64,000 nucleotides of DNA from Crocinitomicaceae bacterium (GCA_030833845.1 JAURGK010000005.1:36089-100088), one strand, 5' to 3'; shown: positions 21,265 to 30,929, numbered from the stretch's first letter. The notes: generated from the sequence alone by a model not told the origin. Numbers and translations are program-made.

Positions 21265-22260
21265 ATGAAAAGAAGACAATTTATTCGTTTTGGCGCTGCC
21301 TTGGGCGCCTTAAGTGTAGTCAAACCTGGGCAAGCAAGTACTGTACTAAGTCAATCATACCAAGGCAAGGCTGCAGGCCCCATCGTATTATCTACATGGA
21401 ATCATGGGCTTGCTGCCAATGAAGGCGCTTGGAAAGTGCTGCAAAATGGTGGATCGGCCCTTGACGCGGTTCAAAATGGGGTAATGGTAACTGAAGCAGA
21501 TTTGAGTAACCGCAGTGTTGGTGTGGGTGGAAGGCCGGACCGCGATGGCCACGTTACCCTTGATGCTTGCATCATGAGTGGGGATTCTCGCTGTGGATCT
21601 GTCGCATTTTTAGAAGGAATAGCTCATCCAATTAGTGTTGCACGTGCCGTTATGGAACGCACGCAGCATGTCATGCTCGTTGGTGACGGAGCGCGCCAGT
21701 TTGCCTTAGAACAAGGTTTTGAAACGGCCAAAATGCCCATCGACGAAGTGAAGAAAGACTACCAAGAATGGCGCAAGATGAACAAAGATTTGTTTAAGAA
21801 ACCTGAGATCAATCATGAAAATCACGATACCATTGGTATGATTGCCATGGATGCAGATGGAAAGCTTGCTGGTGCTTGTACCACAAGTGGCTGGGCATAC
21901 AAGATGCATGGACGTGTAGGTGATTCTCCGATCATTGGCGCAGGTTTGTTTGTTGATGACCAAGTAGGTGCTGCTACGGCAACTGGTCTTGGAGAGGCTA
22001 TTATTCGAGTTGCAGGAAGCCATACTGTTGTGGAATTGATGCGTCATGGCTATAGTCCTTTTGAGGCGTGCAAAGAGGCTTGTATGCGCATTATTACCAA
22101 ACATTCTGATTTCGATCTAAAAGGTTTGCAATGCGGATTTATTGCCTTAGACAAGGACGGCAATTATGGGGCATATTCAATTTATAATGGTTTTAATTTT
22201 GCTTTGCGCACTTCACAGAGCGAGGCCTTGATCGATGCTAAATTTGACAGAGGTTGGTAA
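21265..22260 (+). CDS. N4-(beta-N-acetylglucosaminyl)-L-asparaginase (glycosylasparaginase)
   Basis: 331 residues of the Ntn-hydrolase fold. The N-terminus KRRQFIRFGAALGAL is a twin-arginine (Tat) signal. The autocleavage site is in NHDTIGMIAMD: cleavage before Thr189 would release the catalytic threonine of the beta chain. Other family segments are STWNHGLAANEGAW, GGRPDRDGHVTLDACIM, and GRVGDSPIIGAGLF followed by ATATGLGEA. The enzyme splits the GlcNAc-Asn bond of N-linked glycopeptides. ATG 21265 gives the Tat signal; the longer frame overlaps mltG. The beta-mannosidase gene starts 1 nt after its stop. Confidence 0.93.
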   Translation: MKRRQFIRFGAALGALSVVKPGQASTVLSQSYQGKAAGPIVLSTWNHGLAANEGAWKVLQNGGSALDAVQNGVMVTEADLSNRSVGVGGRPDRDGHVTLDACIMSGDSRCGSVAFLEGIAHPISVARAVMERTQHVMLVGDGARQFALEQGFETAKMPIDEVKKDYQEWRKMNKDLFKKPEINHENHDTIGMIAMDADGKLAGACTTSGWAYKMHGRVGDSPIIGAGLFVDDQVGAATATGLGEAIIRVAGSHTVVELMRHGYSPFEACKEACMRIITKHSDFDLKGLQCGFIALDKDGNYGAYSIYNGFNFALRTSQSEALIDAKFDRGW

Positions 22261-22261
22261 G

Positions 22262-24715
22262 ATGCGTCTTGTAAGCTTTCTCTTCATATTCGTTATTATT
22301 TTTTCTTCGAGTGCACAAAAAGTACTCCAATGGGAAGTGTATCATCCTATAAAAGAAGTATGGATGCCATTTGGTGAAGCGGGCTCTGTTCAAGAATATC
22401 TTTGGCATGCCAATGAATTACCGGATCCGTTCTATGGAGACAACGAAAAGAGTTACCAATGGATAGAGGATGTTGAATGGAATTTCCGCTCACGCTTTTT
22501 CTTGAATGAGGACTTTTACAAGGCCAAACAACTTGTATTAGATATTCCGAACCTCGATACCTATGCCCAAATTTATATCAACGGCAAATTGCTTGCCAAA
22601 ACGGATAATTTCTTTTTAAAATATCGTTTCAAATTAGAAGTATCTGAGCTCAATTGTGGTTACAATACGATTGAAATCCATTTGACTCCTCCGCTTGTTT
22701 ACCATCAATATACATTGCTCTCGAACACTTTTCAATATCCGGCCCCAAATGACGTATCAGTGCAAAAAGTGGCGCCTCTTACTAGAAAACCACAATACCA
22801 TTTCGGTTGGGATTGGGCCCCTCGGATCAATACCATAGGTTTTGCCTATCCAATTTCAATCGATGTAGCACCTCAAATAAAGGTCGAGAACGCCTTTGTA
22901 AATACTCTTGATATAAGTGAATATAACGATGCACATTTGAGGCTACATTTTGAACTCAGTAGTGTAGAAACATCATTATATTGTAAGAGCAAATATTTCG
23001 GAAATTTTCAAGTATTAAATTCGATAGCTACCAGCATCGATACGGTTATTTCTAATGCCAAACTTTGGTGGCCTTCGGGCCAGGGTGAGCAGTTTTTGTA
23101 TGTGGATACCTTGCGTTTTTATGATACCAATGGAAAATTTCTTCTGCAATATCCTTATTCGTTCGGTATGCGCAAAGTTGAGCTGCTTCAACAAAAAGAT
23201 GAGTGGGGTACGTCCTTTGCCTTCAAAATCAATGGTCGACCAATCTTTGCAAAAGGAGCCAATCTTATCCCTCCAGGAATCTTTGCAGGTCAAAGGCTAG
23301 ATAGTGCCTATGTGGCATTGGTGCCACAGATGCAAGCTGCTCATTTCAATATGGTGCGAATTTGGGGTGGGGGAATGTATGCACCAGAGGCATTCATGAA
23401 TGCATGCGACAAGGCGGGAATCATGGTATGGCATGATTTCATGTTTGCTTGTGCGATGTATCCGGCCGATAATGCATTTTTGAATCTCGTTGCAAAGGAA
23501 GCCCATCAGCAGGTTTCGAGGTTAGCGGCGCATCCATCTTTGGTATATTTCAATGGTAATAACGAAGTAGATGTGGCTTGGCATAACTGGGGTTTTCAAT
23601 CTCAATATAAATTAGATAGTGACGCTCAACAAGAAATCGAAAGTGCGTATCAAAAATTATTTCATCAACTTTTGCCATTGACCATAAAAAATGTAACGGA
23701 CAATTCAATACCTTACGTGCATACCTCACCTTTGAGTAATTGGGGTAAGGATGCCTATTTCAATTATGGAACCATGCATTATTGGGGTGTATGGCATGGT
23801 AAAGACCCAATCACAGACTTTGCTACAAAAATTGGGCGTTTCAATGCAGAATATGGTTTTCAAAGTTTTCCACAACCCAGTACAATTAGGTGTTTTGCAC
23901 CGATGGAAGATTGCCATTTGGATTCAAAGGTCATGAAAAATCATCAAAAATCATATGTCGGAAATGGGATGATAGAAAAGCATGCCAAGCAGTTGTATGG
24001 CAAGGCCCAGAGTTTTGATCAGTTCATCTATTTTTCACAGCTGACACAACGCAAGGCTGTGAGTATGGCTATCAGTGGCCACAGGGCAGATGCTCCGCGT
24101 TGTATGGGGACATTATATTGGCAACTCAATGATTGTTGGCCAGCGCCAACTTGGTCTAGTTTGGATGATCAACTCAATTGGAAGGCCTTGCAATATGCAG
24201 TCAAACAAGATTACAGGCCAATTGCCGTGCTCGAGCAATTTACAAAAGATGGTCATTACCTGATACTAACCAATGATCTGCCTTTGGATACGCTAGTCAC
24301 TATTCAGATGGAATTTTATGACCTCAATGGAGGTTTAAAAGATGTGCAACGCAGAACTTACCCACTCACTACCAATACCACTCAAGTACTTACGGCTTTG
24401 TCTGCAGATTTCCAGGGATTTGTAAAGGTGGTATTGGATGAAAATTACGAGCGCCTTTTTTCCTTTGCTGCAAAGAGAAAAACTCCTGACATTACCTTTG
24501 ATTTAAAAATTATCAATATTGATACAACTCTGAAAAGAGGCGCAATTTATATTGAAAACAATGCGCCCTTGATAGATTTATGGTTGTATTCCCCATTGCA
24601 AGGTCTGCATTTTGACGACAATTTCTCAACGCTTTTGCCAGGAAAGCATCAACTGAATTTCACCTATCAAGATCACCTGCCTTTAAAAGAAGAATTACGT
24701 TATTTGTTGCGCTGA
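22262..24715 (+). CDS. Secreted beta-mannosidase, glycoside hydrolase family 2
   Basis: 817 residues. A signal peptide ([19 protein letters not shown]) is followed by a sugar-binding jelly roll, an immunoglobulin-like domain and a TIM barrel. The catalytic acid/base is Glu435 in [11 protein letters not shown] and the nucleophile Glu530 in [11 protein letters not shown]. Segments GWDWAPR and [15 protein letters not shown] are typical of beta-mannosidases rather than beta-galactosidases. The enzyme releases mannose from beta-1,4-linked ends. ATG 22262 directly follows the asparaginase stop (TAAGATG). The 3' end overlaps the DUF2256 gene by 16 bp. Confidence 0.93.
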   Translation: MRLVSFLFIFVIIFSSSAQKVLQWEVYHPIKEVWMPFGEAGSVQEYLWHANELPDPFYGDNEKSYQWIEDVEWNFRSRFFLNEDFYKAKQLVLDIPNLDTYAQIYINGKLLAKTDNFFLKYRFKLEVSELNCGYNTIEIHLTPPLVYHQYTLLSNTFQYPAPNDVSVQKVAPLTRKPQYHFGWDWAPRINTIGFAYPISIDVAPQIKVENAFVNTLDISEYNDAHLRLHFELSSVETSLYCKSKYFGNFQVLNSIATSIDTVISNAKLWWPSGQGEQFLYVDTLRFYDTNGKFLLQYPYSFGMRKVELLQQKDEWGTSFAFKINGRPIFAKGANLIPPGIFAGQRLDSAYVALVPQMQAAHFNMVRIWGGGMYAPEAFMNACDKAGIMVWHDFMFACAMYPADNAFLNLVAKEAHQQVSRLAAHPSLVYFNGNNEVDVAWHNWGFQSQYKLDSDAQQEIESAYQKLFHQLLPLTIKNVTDNSIPYVHTSPLSNWGKDAYFNYGTMHYWGVWHGKDPITDFATKIGRFNAEYGFQSFPQPSTIRCFAPMEDCHLDSKVMKNHQKSYVGNGMIEKHAKQLYGKAQSFDQFIYFSQLTQRKAVSMAISGHRADAPRCMGTLYWQLNDCWPAPTWSSLDDQLNWKALQYAVKQDYRPIAVLEQFTKDGHYLILTNDLPLDTLVTIQMEFYDLNGGLKDVQRRTYPLTTNTTQVLTALSADFQGFVKVVLDENYERLFSFAAKRKTPDITFDLKIINIDTTLKRGAIYIENNAPLIDLWLYSPLQGLHFDDNFSTLLPGKHQLNFTYQDHLPLKEELRYLLR

Positions 24716-24843
24716 GACTTACATCTTTCAGAGCAGTATTTCACCTCTTCCCAATGCCTTTCCCATTTTTTACGCCAATTGAAGGGCCGTCCACAGCCCT
24801 GGCAAATTTTAGATGGTAAATGTTGCTTCTTCACTCCTTTCAT
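24700..24843 (-). CDS. DUF2256 family small zinc-ribbon protein
   Basis: 47 residues, so it is easily missed. The sequence shows [16 protein letters not shown] and [12 protein letters not shown]: four cysteines in two CxxC-like pairs (C14, C17, C37, C41) form a likely zinc ribbon. This matches the DUF2256 family, about 42 residues long, of unknown function. In other genomes I recall it next to photolyase/cryptochrome genes. It is divergent from the TIGR03643 gene (40 bp between starts), and its stop lies inside the beta-mannosidase gene. Confidence 0.88.
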   Translation of the reverse strand: MKGVKKQHLPSKICQGCGRPFNWRKKWERHWEEVKYCSERCKSQRNK

Positions 24844-24883
24844 TGCTTTGAAAACAAATTAATTCTTCTCTTGTTTTGATAAT

Positions 24884-25162
24884 ATGACAGAAAATTTATC
24901 TGAACAAGATATTGATCGCATCATAGAAATGGCCTGGGAAGATCGCACACCTTTTGATGCCATCTTATTGCAATTTGGCCTTAAAGAAGCAGAAGTCATC
25001 AAACTCATGCGTGCGGAACTAAAACCGAGCTCTTGGCGCCTGTGGCGCGCAAGAGTGCAGGGTAGGGCCACCAAACACAATGCCCTTCGCGGCTTCGAGG
25101 TGGGAAGACACAAATGTACCATGCAACGTCAAATAACGGGCAATAAGATATCCAAGCGTTAA
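24884..25162 (+). CDS. TIGR03643/DUF2805 family protein
   Basis: 92 residues. EQDIDRIIEMAWEDRTPFDA, then QFGLKEAEVIKLMRAEL and LKPSSWRLWRARVQGRATKH, are the hallmarks of this family; they look like a helix-turn-helix with a basic C-terminal half, so nucleic acid binding is plausible but unproven. The near-consensus box TTGTTTTG lies 5 nt before the ATG. Its partner DUF2256 diverges from the same 40-bp gap. Confidence 0.88.
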   Translation: MTENLSEQDIDRIIEMAWEDRTPFDAILLQFGLKEAEVIKLMRAELKPSSWRLWRARVQGRATKHNALRGFEVGRHKCTMQRQITGNKISKR

Positions 25163-25177
25163 ACCATGCGAATTGAT

Positions 25178-25185
25178 TAATTTTG
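25178..25185 (+). promoter_or_regulatory. -7 box of the TonB-dependent receptor gene
   Basis: TAATTTTG, exact TAnnTTTG, 9 nt before ATG 25195. It excludes the longer frame starting at 25183. Confidence 0.55.
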
Positions 25186-25194
25186 CAGTGTTTT

Positions 25195-27225
25195 ATGGAA
25201 AAATCTGTTTCCACCCATCAATTAGCTATGATACAAATTTCTCACATTCATTTTCACAAATTAGTAGGCTTTCTCTTTTTATTGTGCACTACTTTTATTT
25301 CAAATGCTCAAAACCCTAGCTCTGATACAGTTCAAATCCCAAGAGAGTCTGTAATCAGTTGTACCATTCCACCTATGCCACGCATAATAGATTACCAACC
25401 TATTGAACTTGTGGCGGGGCGTTTTTTTGCCAACTATCGATACCGCATGCAAAGTATTGATCGCATAAATTCCAAGGATTTGAATTTATTGCCAGCGAGA
25501 AGTGTTTCGGATGCCCTTAGCTATGCTGCAGGAGTTGATGTCAGGCAGCGTGGAATCTCAGGTACACAAGCAGATATAGGCATTCGAGGAGGGAATTTTG
25601 AACAAAGTTTGATCGTGGTGAATGGTTTTAAAATGACCGACCCTCAAACGGGGCATCATGCGGCAAATTTGCCTATACCCCTGATTGCAGTTTCGGATAT
25701 TCAGGTATTTAAGAGCCCCACGGTACTACAATTTGGTCAGAGTGCGCTTACAGGGGCAGTTCATCTAGGGGCCTACAACAACGAATTGTTTCAGATCAAG
25801 GCACAAACCTACGGGGGTAGTTTCAATAGTTTTGGCGGCCAAGCACTGCTGAAGAATAAAATCAAGAAATACCAACAGCTCCTGGCGCTAGCTCATGACC
25901 AATCTGCAGGCCACTGGGAAAATTCTGATTTTCAGAATTACCAATTGTTTTACACCTCTGCCCATCCATTGGGTGAGAGTGAAAAAAACAGGCTCAGTTA
26001 CCTTGGTGCTTTTACGAGCCGAGATTTTGGCGCCAATGGTTTTTATTCCAATAAATTCCCAGAGCAGTGGGAAAAGACTCAAATGGCGATGGTAGGAATC
26101 AAGCACAATTACAACACAACTTCCAAAAAATATGATCCTGTCTACAATTGGTTGCGCATACAACAGCAAGTGATGTATAGAAGCCATGCCGATGAGTTTA
26201 GATTAAAGCGCTTTGACCCGTCGTTCTATACCAATACACATCAGTCCACGGTTTTGAGTTATGAATTCAACATAACCTTGGGGCTTGGTGTACACGAACT
26301 CGTCTGGGGCGCAGAACAACGTTTCGAGCAGCTTTTAAGCAGTAATTTGGGCCAAAGAGAAAGACAGTATCAAAGTACCTTTGTACAAGCCAAAGGAAAG
26401 CTAGATGGCTTTCAATATGCAGCTGGCTTACTATTGTTTTCCTATGATTGGGCCAACCCTCAAATGATGCCATCCATACAATTGGGTAAAGAACTCACCT
26501 ACAGCCAATTTGTATTTTTAAATTATAGCCGAGGCAACCGTGTGCCAAGCTGGACCGAAATGTATTATACAGACCCTTCTAATGTTGGCAATCCCAACCT
26601 ACTGCCTGAATTTTCACACGCAGCCGAAGTCGGGTATCGCTTTTTGCCAACGGTCTACAATAGCAAAAGGTATTTCTTGAATGCTAGCGCCGCACTTTTT
26701 TACCGCCAACATACCAATATGATTGATTGGGTGAGAGATGCCTCAGCGATTTCTCCGAATCCAAACCCCTGGATGCCAGTTAATATAGCGAGTGTGGCTT
26801 TTAGCGGATTAGAAACTCAGTTTCAATATACCTTGAAAAAAAGTAGCCAATGGGGATTGAACAATTTGAAAGTCAACTATACGTATATCAATGCGAGGCA
26901 TAATTTTACAAGCGAGCAAGAATCTCGCTATGCCATCACTAGCTTGCGCCATCAGCTCAATGGGCAAATTCTAATAGATTTAGGAAGTAAAATCAAGTTG
27001 AATATTACTGAGCGTTTGGTACAACGCATAGAGCAAGAATTGTATCAGGTGTTGGACCTTAAACTAATTGTACCAATCAATAATGTGAATGCTTTTGCAG
27101 AGGTCAACAACCTGACCAATACCCAATACGTTGAGGCAGGCTTTGTCCAAATGCCAGGCCGTTGGTTCAAATTAGGACTCACCTTTGATTTAAAAAAAGA
27201 TACAGGCTTAATTGTTTATCCCTAA
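25195..27225 (+). CDS. TonB-dependent outer-membrane receptor
   Basis: 676 residues. A signal region (FHKLVGFLFLLCTTFISNAQ) is followed by a plug domain at about 55-175 (SVSDALSYAAGVDVRQRGIS, then IGIRGGNFEQSLIVVNGFKM) and a 22-strand type barrel. The barrel ends in FAEVNNLTNTQYVEAGFVQMPGRWFKLGLTF, a typical BtuB/CirA-like C-terminus. No CarboxypepD-like N-terminal domain and no SusD partner are present, so it is not a polysaccharide-type SusC. The ligand (metal chelate, vitamin or siderophore) cannot be told. No riboswitch fits in the 32 bp upstream. Confidence 0.92.
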   Translation: MEKSVSTHQLAMIQISHIHFHKLVGFLFLLCTTFISNAQNPSSDTVQIPRESVISCTIPPMPRIIDYQPIELVAGRFFANYRYRMQSIDRINSKDLNLLPARSVSDALSYAAGVDVRQRGISGTQADIGIRGGNFEQSLIVVNGFKMTDPQTGHHAANLPIPLIAVSDIQVFKSPTVLQFGQSALTGAVHLGAYNNELFQIKAQTYGGSFNSFGGQALLKNKIKKYQQLLALAHDQSAGHWENSDFQNYQLFYTSAHPLGESEKNRLSYLGAFTSRDFGANGFYSNKFPEQWEKTQMAMVGIKHNYNTTSKKYDPVYNWLRIQQQVMYRSHADEFRLKRFDPSFYTNTHQSTVLSYEFNITLGLGVHELVWGAEQRFEQLLSSNLGQRERQYQSTFVQAKGKLDGFQYAAGLLLFSYDWANPQMMPSIQLGKELTYSQFVFLNYSRGNRVPSWTEMYYTDPSNVGNPNLLPEFSHAAEVGYRFLPTVYNSKRYFLNASAALFYRQHTNMIDWVRDASAISPNPNPWMPVNIASVAFSGLETQFQYTLKKSSQWGLNNLKVNYTYINARHNFTSEQESRYAITSLRHQLNGQILIDLGSKIKLNITERLVQRIEQELYQVLDLKLIVPINNVNAFAEVNNLTNTQYVEAGFVQMPGRWFKLGLTFDLKKDTGLIVYP

Positions 27226-27240
27226 GGATGTTTGGACTAA

Positions 27241-28218
27241 CTAGCTAATCGTATAGCCCAATTTGGATCGTGTACGCTTGAGCACCTTGGCTGCCACTTC
27301 TTTTGCTTTTGAGGCTCCAATAGAAAGTGCGGCATCGATTTGTGAAGGGTTGTCCATGAGTTCTTGAAATTTAGTTCTTTGCACAGCAAATTTTTCAAGT
27401 ATCAACTCATAAAGGGCTTGTTTGGCATGCCCGTAGCCATAGTTTCCACCTATATAATTAGCACGCATTGCATCAGTTTGTGCGTCATCTGCAAGCAATT
27501 TGTATAGGGCGAAGGTATGGCAAGTGTCGGGGTTTTTTGGTTCTTCTAGAGGAGTGCTATCAGAAACGATAGACATGATTTGTTTGCGCAAGAGTTTTTC
27601 CGGCAGAAAGATATCGATGTAGTTATTTCTTGACTTGCTCATTTTTTGCCCATCTGTACCGGGTATAAGCATGGTGTCTGATTGAATTTGTTCTTCTGGA
27701 AGTACAAAAGTATCTCCAAAGGCCAAATTAAAACGGTTTGCTACATCGCGAGCCATTTCGATATGCTGCTTTTGATCTTTACCAACCGGGACAATCTCTG
27801 CATCATAGAGCAAAATATCGGCTGCCATTAGAATTGGGTAGGTAAATAATCCTGCATTCACATCGTCGAGGCGGTCGGCCTTGTCTTTGAATGAATGCGC
27901 CAAGGTGAGGCGCTGATAAGGGAATTGGCAAAGCAAATACCAAGTAAGTTCGGCTACTTCAGTTACATCAGACTGGCGGTAAAATACTGTTTTGTTAGGG
28001 TCTAGTCCAAAGGCAAGCCAGGTAGCAGCAGTGGCATAGGTGTTCTGGCGCAGGGTGGTGCCATCTTTGATTTGCGTCAGGCTATGCATGTCTGCAATGA
28101 ACAAAAAAGATTCATTGCTCGGGTCTTGAGCTAACTGTATGGCCGGTAAGATTGCGCCTAAAATATTACCTAAATGCGGTGTGCCTGTACTTTGAATACC
28201 AGTTAAAATCCGAGCCAT
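27241..28218 (-). CDS. trpS: Tryptophanyl-tRNA synthetase
   Basis: 325 residues, class I. The HIGH motif is TPHLGN near residue 14, and the KMSKS loop is GQKMSKSRNNYID. FIADMHSLTQI and PILMAADILLYDAEIVPVG are family signatures. ATG 28218 (MARILTGIQST) is preferred to an upstream alternative since a -7 box lies at 28234-28241. It converges with the TonB receptor gene 15 bp away and diverges from plsC. Confidence 0.97.
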   Translation of the reverse strand: MARILTGIQSTGTPHLGNILGAILPAIQLAQDPSNESFLFIADMHSLTQIKDGTTLRQNTYATAATWLAFGLDPNKTVFYRQSDVTEVAELTWYLLCQFPYQRLTLAHSFKDKADRLDDVNAGLFTYPILMAADILLYDAEIVPVGKDQKQHIEMARDVANRFNLAFGDTFVLPEEQIQSDTMLIPGTDGQKMSKSRNNYIDIFLPEKLLRKQIMSIVSDSTPLEEPKNPDTCHTFALYKLLADDAQTDAMRANYIGGNYGYGHAKQALYELILEKFAVQRTKFQELMDNPSQIDAALSIGASKAKEVAAKVLKRTRSKLGYTIS

Positions 28219-28233
28219 ACATGAAATTTTACT

Positions 28234-28241
28234 CAAAATTA
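28234..28241 (-). promoter_or_regulatory. trpS: -7 box of trpS
   Basis: TAATTTTG on the minus strand, 15 nt before ATG 28218. Confidence 0.6.
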
Positions 28242-28287
28242 GTGATTTTGTAACGTTTTAGGCGTCCAAATGCTGGTGGGTTATTAG

Positions 28288-28295
28288 TAACTTTG
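28288..28295 (+). promoter_or_regulatory. -7 box 4 nt before plsC
   Basis: TAACTTTG then AACG then ATG 28300. A start site 4-6 nt after the box would fall on the start codon, giving a leaderless mRNA. Confidence 0.6.
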
Positions 28296-28299
28296 AACG

Positions 28300-29067
28300 A
28301 TGCAGAAAATAAGAGGTGTTTTGGGGTTAATTTACAAGCTATATATTGCCATAGTTTTCTTTGTTTTTGCCTTGTTTTTTTACCCGTTTTTTTGGATTAT
28401 TCAACTCAAATCTAGTTGGAGAAAAAAAGGATTCACGGTATTTATCATCTGGAGTTGGCTCATTCGAATTTTTTGTTTTTATGTCGTGCGATACAAACAA
28501 AAGGCAGTATTGCCCAAGGGGCCGTTTATCATTATTGCCAACCACAGTTCTTATTTGGATATTTTTTTACTGCCTTCCATGTTGCCCCAACATCCCTTTT
28601 CATTTTTAGGTAAGGCAGAAATATTAAAATATCCAATTGTCCGCACCTATTTTAAGTCACTCAATATTCCCGTTTACCGCAAAGATAAATCTAGAGCCGG
28701 ACAAGCATTGGTGCAAGCACAAAAAGCAATGCAAGATGGTTGGTCTATTGTTATTTTTCCGGAAGGAACCATTCCTGAAGAGAATATTCCTCAAATGATA
28801 CCATTTAAAAATGGTGCTTTTCGCTTGGCTAAAAATTTAAAAGTCCCCATTTTACCTTTAACCTTTACGCAGAATTTTCATTTATTTTCGGATCCTACCC
28901 AATGGCTTGGTCCTGCGCATCCGGGCTTTGTAGATGTACACATTCACCCCTTTATTAGCGCACAAGAGGTGGAAGAATCATCTATTGAATCGCTGAGTGA
29001 AAAATGCTTTAAGTTAATTGAAGCGCCTTTACGTAAAGCGCACCCACAACTTTTTAAAAATGCGTAA
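28300..29067 (+). CDS. plsC: 1-acyl-sn-glycerol-3-phosphate acyltransferase
   Basis: 255 residues. N-terminal membrane helix (residues 10-35) and the acyltransferase motifs in order: NHSSYLDIFLLP (HX4D, catalytic), KSLNIPVYRKDKSRAG, VIFPEGTIPEE and VPILPLTF. It makes phosphatidic acid at the cytoplasmic membrane. Its TAA stop forms the first bases of the gatC -7 box. A cluster plsC-gatC-glycosyltransferase runs with gaps of 9 and 2 bp. Confidence 0.93.
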   Translation: MQKIRGVLGLIYKLYIAIVFFVFALFFYPFFWIIQLKSSWRKKGFTVFIIWSWLIRIFCFYVVRYKQKAVLPKGPFIIIANHSSYLDIFLLPSMLPQHPFSFLGKAEILKYPIVRTYFKSLNIPVYRKDKSRAGQALVQAQKAMQDGWSIVIFPEGTIPEENIPQMIPFKNGAFRLAKNLKVPILPLTFTQNFHLFSDPTQWLGPAHPGFVDVHIHPFISAQEVEESSIESLSEKCFKLIEAPLRKAHPQLFKNA

Positions 29068-29072
29068 CTTTG
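29065..29072 (+). promoter_or_regulatory. gatC: -7 box 4 nt before gatC, overlapping the plsC stop
   Basis: TAACTTTG; its TAA is the stop codon of plsC. TCTT then ATG 29077. Confidence 0.55.
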
Positions 29073-29076
29073 TCTT

Positions 29077-29367
29077 ATGAAAGTGAACGAAGAGCTCATA
29101 GACCACATTGCACACCTCTCTAAGTTAAGCTTCGAAGGACCACAAAAGGAGGCGATCAGACAAGATTTAGAGCGCATGATTTCTTTTGTTGATAAGCTCT
29201 CCGAAATAGATACCACCGGAGTGGAGCCATTAATTTTTATGTCAGAGGAAGTTAATCGTTTGCGCGAAGATTTGGTGCACCAAGAAATTACACACGACGA
29301 CGCACTGCGCAATGCACCTAAAAAAGACTCAGACTATTTTAGAATTCCGAAAGTCTTAGATAAATAG
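29077..29367 (+). CDS. gatC: Asp-tRNA(Asn)/Glu-tRNA(Gln) amidotransferase subunit C
   Basis: 96 residues. The segment IDHIAHLSKLSFEGPQKEAI and the C-terminal DDALRNAPKKDSDYFRIPKV are diagnostic of GatC, the small subunit that clamps GatA and GatB. GatA and GatB are not in the window, so the complex is encoded at separate loci. Confidence 0.96.
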   Translation: MKVNEELIDHIAHLSKLSFEGPQKEAIRQDLERMISFVDKLSEIDTTGVEPLIFMSEEVNRLREDLVHQEITHDDALRNAPKKDSDYFRIPKVLDK

Positions 29368-29369
29368 CT

Positions 29370-30245
29370 TTGAAAGTAAGTGGATTTACTTTCATTCGAA
29401 ATGCCGTTTTACTCGACTACCCTATAGTTGCCTCGATTCAGTCGATTTTACCACTCTGTGATGAGGTGGTTGTTGCCGTAGGTAAGTCAGAAGATCAAAC
29501 CCTAGAACTCATTCAACACATAGACCCTAAGGTTAAAATCATACAAACCATCTGGGACGATGAGCTTCGTGAAAACGGACGGGTATTGGCCATTGAAACC
29601 GATAAGGCCTTAGCAGCCATTGATCCATCTTCGGATTGGGCTATCTATATTCAAGGCGATGAACTCATGCATCAAGATGACCATGCAGCTATATTAAATG
29701 CCATGAAAACGCATCTCAATGATTCAGAGGTGGACGGCTTATTATTTGACTATTTACATTTTTATGGTTCATATGATTATGTAGGTGTTTCTAACAATTG
29801 GTACAAAAAGGAAATTCGTGTCATCAAACCAAGCAGAGGTATCTTTTCTTTTAGAGATGCCCAAGGGTTTCGCCGCTTTCCAAACCAAAAGTTGAAGGTA
29901 GCGCCTTCGGGTGCTCGAATTTTTCATTACGGGTGGGTCCGAGATCCGCGTGCCATGCAGCGCAAACAAGAGCATTTTCATAAGCTCTGGCATGACGACG
30001 CCTGGATGGCTGAAAATATTAAAGCTGTAGAATCTTTTGACTACGAAGACCACATTCATGAGTTAGCGAAGTTTAAAGGCACGCACCCACAGTGGATTGC
30101 TCAAAGAATTGCAGAGCGCAATTGGAGTTTTCAGACAGATATCTCTAGAAGCAAAGGCAATTTCAAAAATAAAATAAAGAAGTTTTTGAAATTCATTGGC
30201 ATCGACACCAATTATGCCAATTATACGCTTATCAGAAAAGAGTGA
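29370..30245 (+). CDS. Glycosyltransferase family 2-like protein
   Basis: 291 residues starting with TTG, 2 nt after the gatC stop; no ATG exists nearby and KVSGFTFIRNAVLLDYPIV is the normal beginning of this family. The GT-A fold shows CDEVVVAVGKSEDQTLELI and, instead of DxD, WAIYIQGDELMHQDDH (GDE), then FDYLHFYGSYDYVG and HYGWVRDPRAMQRKQEHFH. Probably cytoplasmic transfer of a sugar to a lipid or cell-wall precursor; substrate unknown. A sequence TAGCTTTG covers the start codon and cannot be its own promoter. Confidence 0.83.
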   Translation: MKVSGFTFIRNAVLLDYPIVASIQSILPLCDEVVVAVGKSEDQTLELIQHIDPKVKIIQTIWDDELRENGRVLAIETDKALAAIDPSSDWAIYIQGDELMHQDDHAAILNAMKTHLNDSEVDGLLFDYLHFYGSYDYVGVSNNWYKKEIRVIKPSRGIFSFRDAQGFRRFPNQKLKVAPSGARIFHYGWVRDPRAMQRKQEHFHKLWHDDAWMAENIKAVESFDYEDHIHELAKFKGTHPQWIAQRIAERNWSFQTDISRSKGNFKNKIKKFLKFIGIDTNYANYTLIRKE

Positions 30246-30253
30246 TCTAAAGT

Positions 30254-30925
30254 TTATTCTGCTAATTTGAATTTACAATATTTGATGACGTGGCCCCGCT
30301 TGCTAAAGTAGTCCTCGTAGTAGGTTTTGATGTGAAAAATATCCTTGGTCTGAGCATCTAAATCTGAAGGTAGATTTGCATACAAATCCGGATAACATTC
30401 CAACATTTGGTGGCTATGTTCTTCAATTTGCTCAAGGGTATAATCAAAAAGCACGTCGGAATCAGTTTTCATATGAATGATGCCACCGGGCTTTAAAATT
30501 TTTTTATACCGGGCTGTAAAAATAGGTGAGGAGAGTCTTTTTCTGGCTTTCTGAGGTTGTGGGTCTGAAAAAGTAAGCCAAATCTCATCCACTTCACCCT
30601 CTGCAAAATAATCTAATATAAAGTCAATGCGTGTTCTTAAAAAAGCAACATTCGTAAGATTGGTTTCTAGTGCTTCTTTTGCACCGATATAAATGCGATT
30701 TCCTTTGAGGTCTACCCCAATAAAATTTTTATTGTTAAAGTGGCGCCCCATACCAACGGCATATTCTCCCTTGCCACAACCCAACTCCAAGATGATAGGG
30801 TTATCATTTTTAAATACCATGCTGCGCCAAGAACCTTTTTGAGCAAAGGGTTCACCCATTACTGGTTCATAGACATTAGCGAAAGTTTTGATAGCGGCAA
30901 AGCGCTTTAATTTATCTTTTCCCAC
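30254..30925 (-). CDS. trmB: tRNA (guanine-N7-)-methyltransferase
   Basis: 223 residues. SAM-binding ILELGCGKGEYAVGMGRHF, then IGVDLKGNRIYIGA and EIWLTFSDPQPQKARKRLS with the conserved DPxPxK motif. It makes m7G46 in tRNA. The start is GTG 30925, directly behind a -7 box with a 4-nt spacer. It converges with the glycosyltransferase 8 bp away. Confidence 0.96.
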   Translation of the reverse strand: MGKDKLKRFAAIKTFANVYEPVMGEPFAQKGSWRSMVFKNDNPIILELGCGKGEYAVGMGRHFNNKNFIGVDLKGNRIYIGAKEALETNLTNVAFLRTRIDFILDYFAEGEVDEIWLTFSDPQPQKARKRLSSPIFTARYKKILKPGGIIHMKTDSDVLFDYTLEQIEEHSHQMLECYPDLYANLPSDLDAQTKDIFHIKTYYEDYFSKRGHVIKYCKFKLAE

Positions 30926-30929
30926 GCGG

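Noticed and set aside
24859..25122. Minus-strand open frame of 87 codons over the TIGR03643 gene
   Set aside because: The plus-strand frame shows a recognised family; the minus frame is its shadow and would cover the DUF2256 start.
25163..25194. Possible cobalamin or other riboswitch before the TonB receptor
   Set aside because: Only 32 bp are available and they hold a -7 box.
29365..29372. TAGCTTTG as promoter for the glycosyltransferase
   Set aside because: It covers the TTG start codon, so transcription from it would begin inside the gene.
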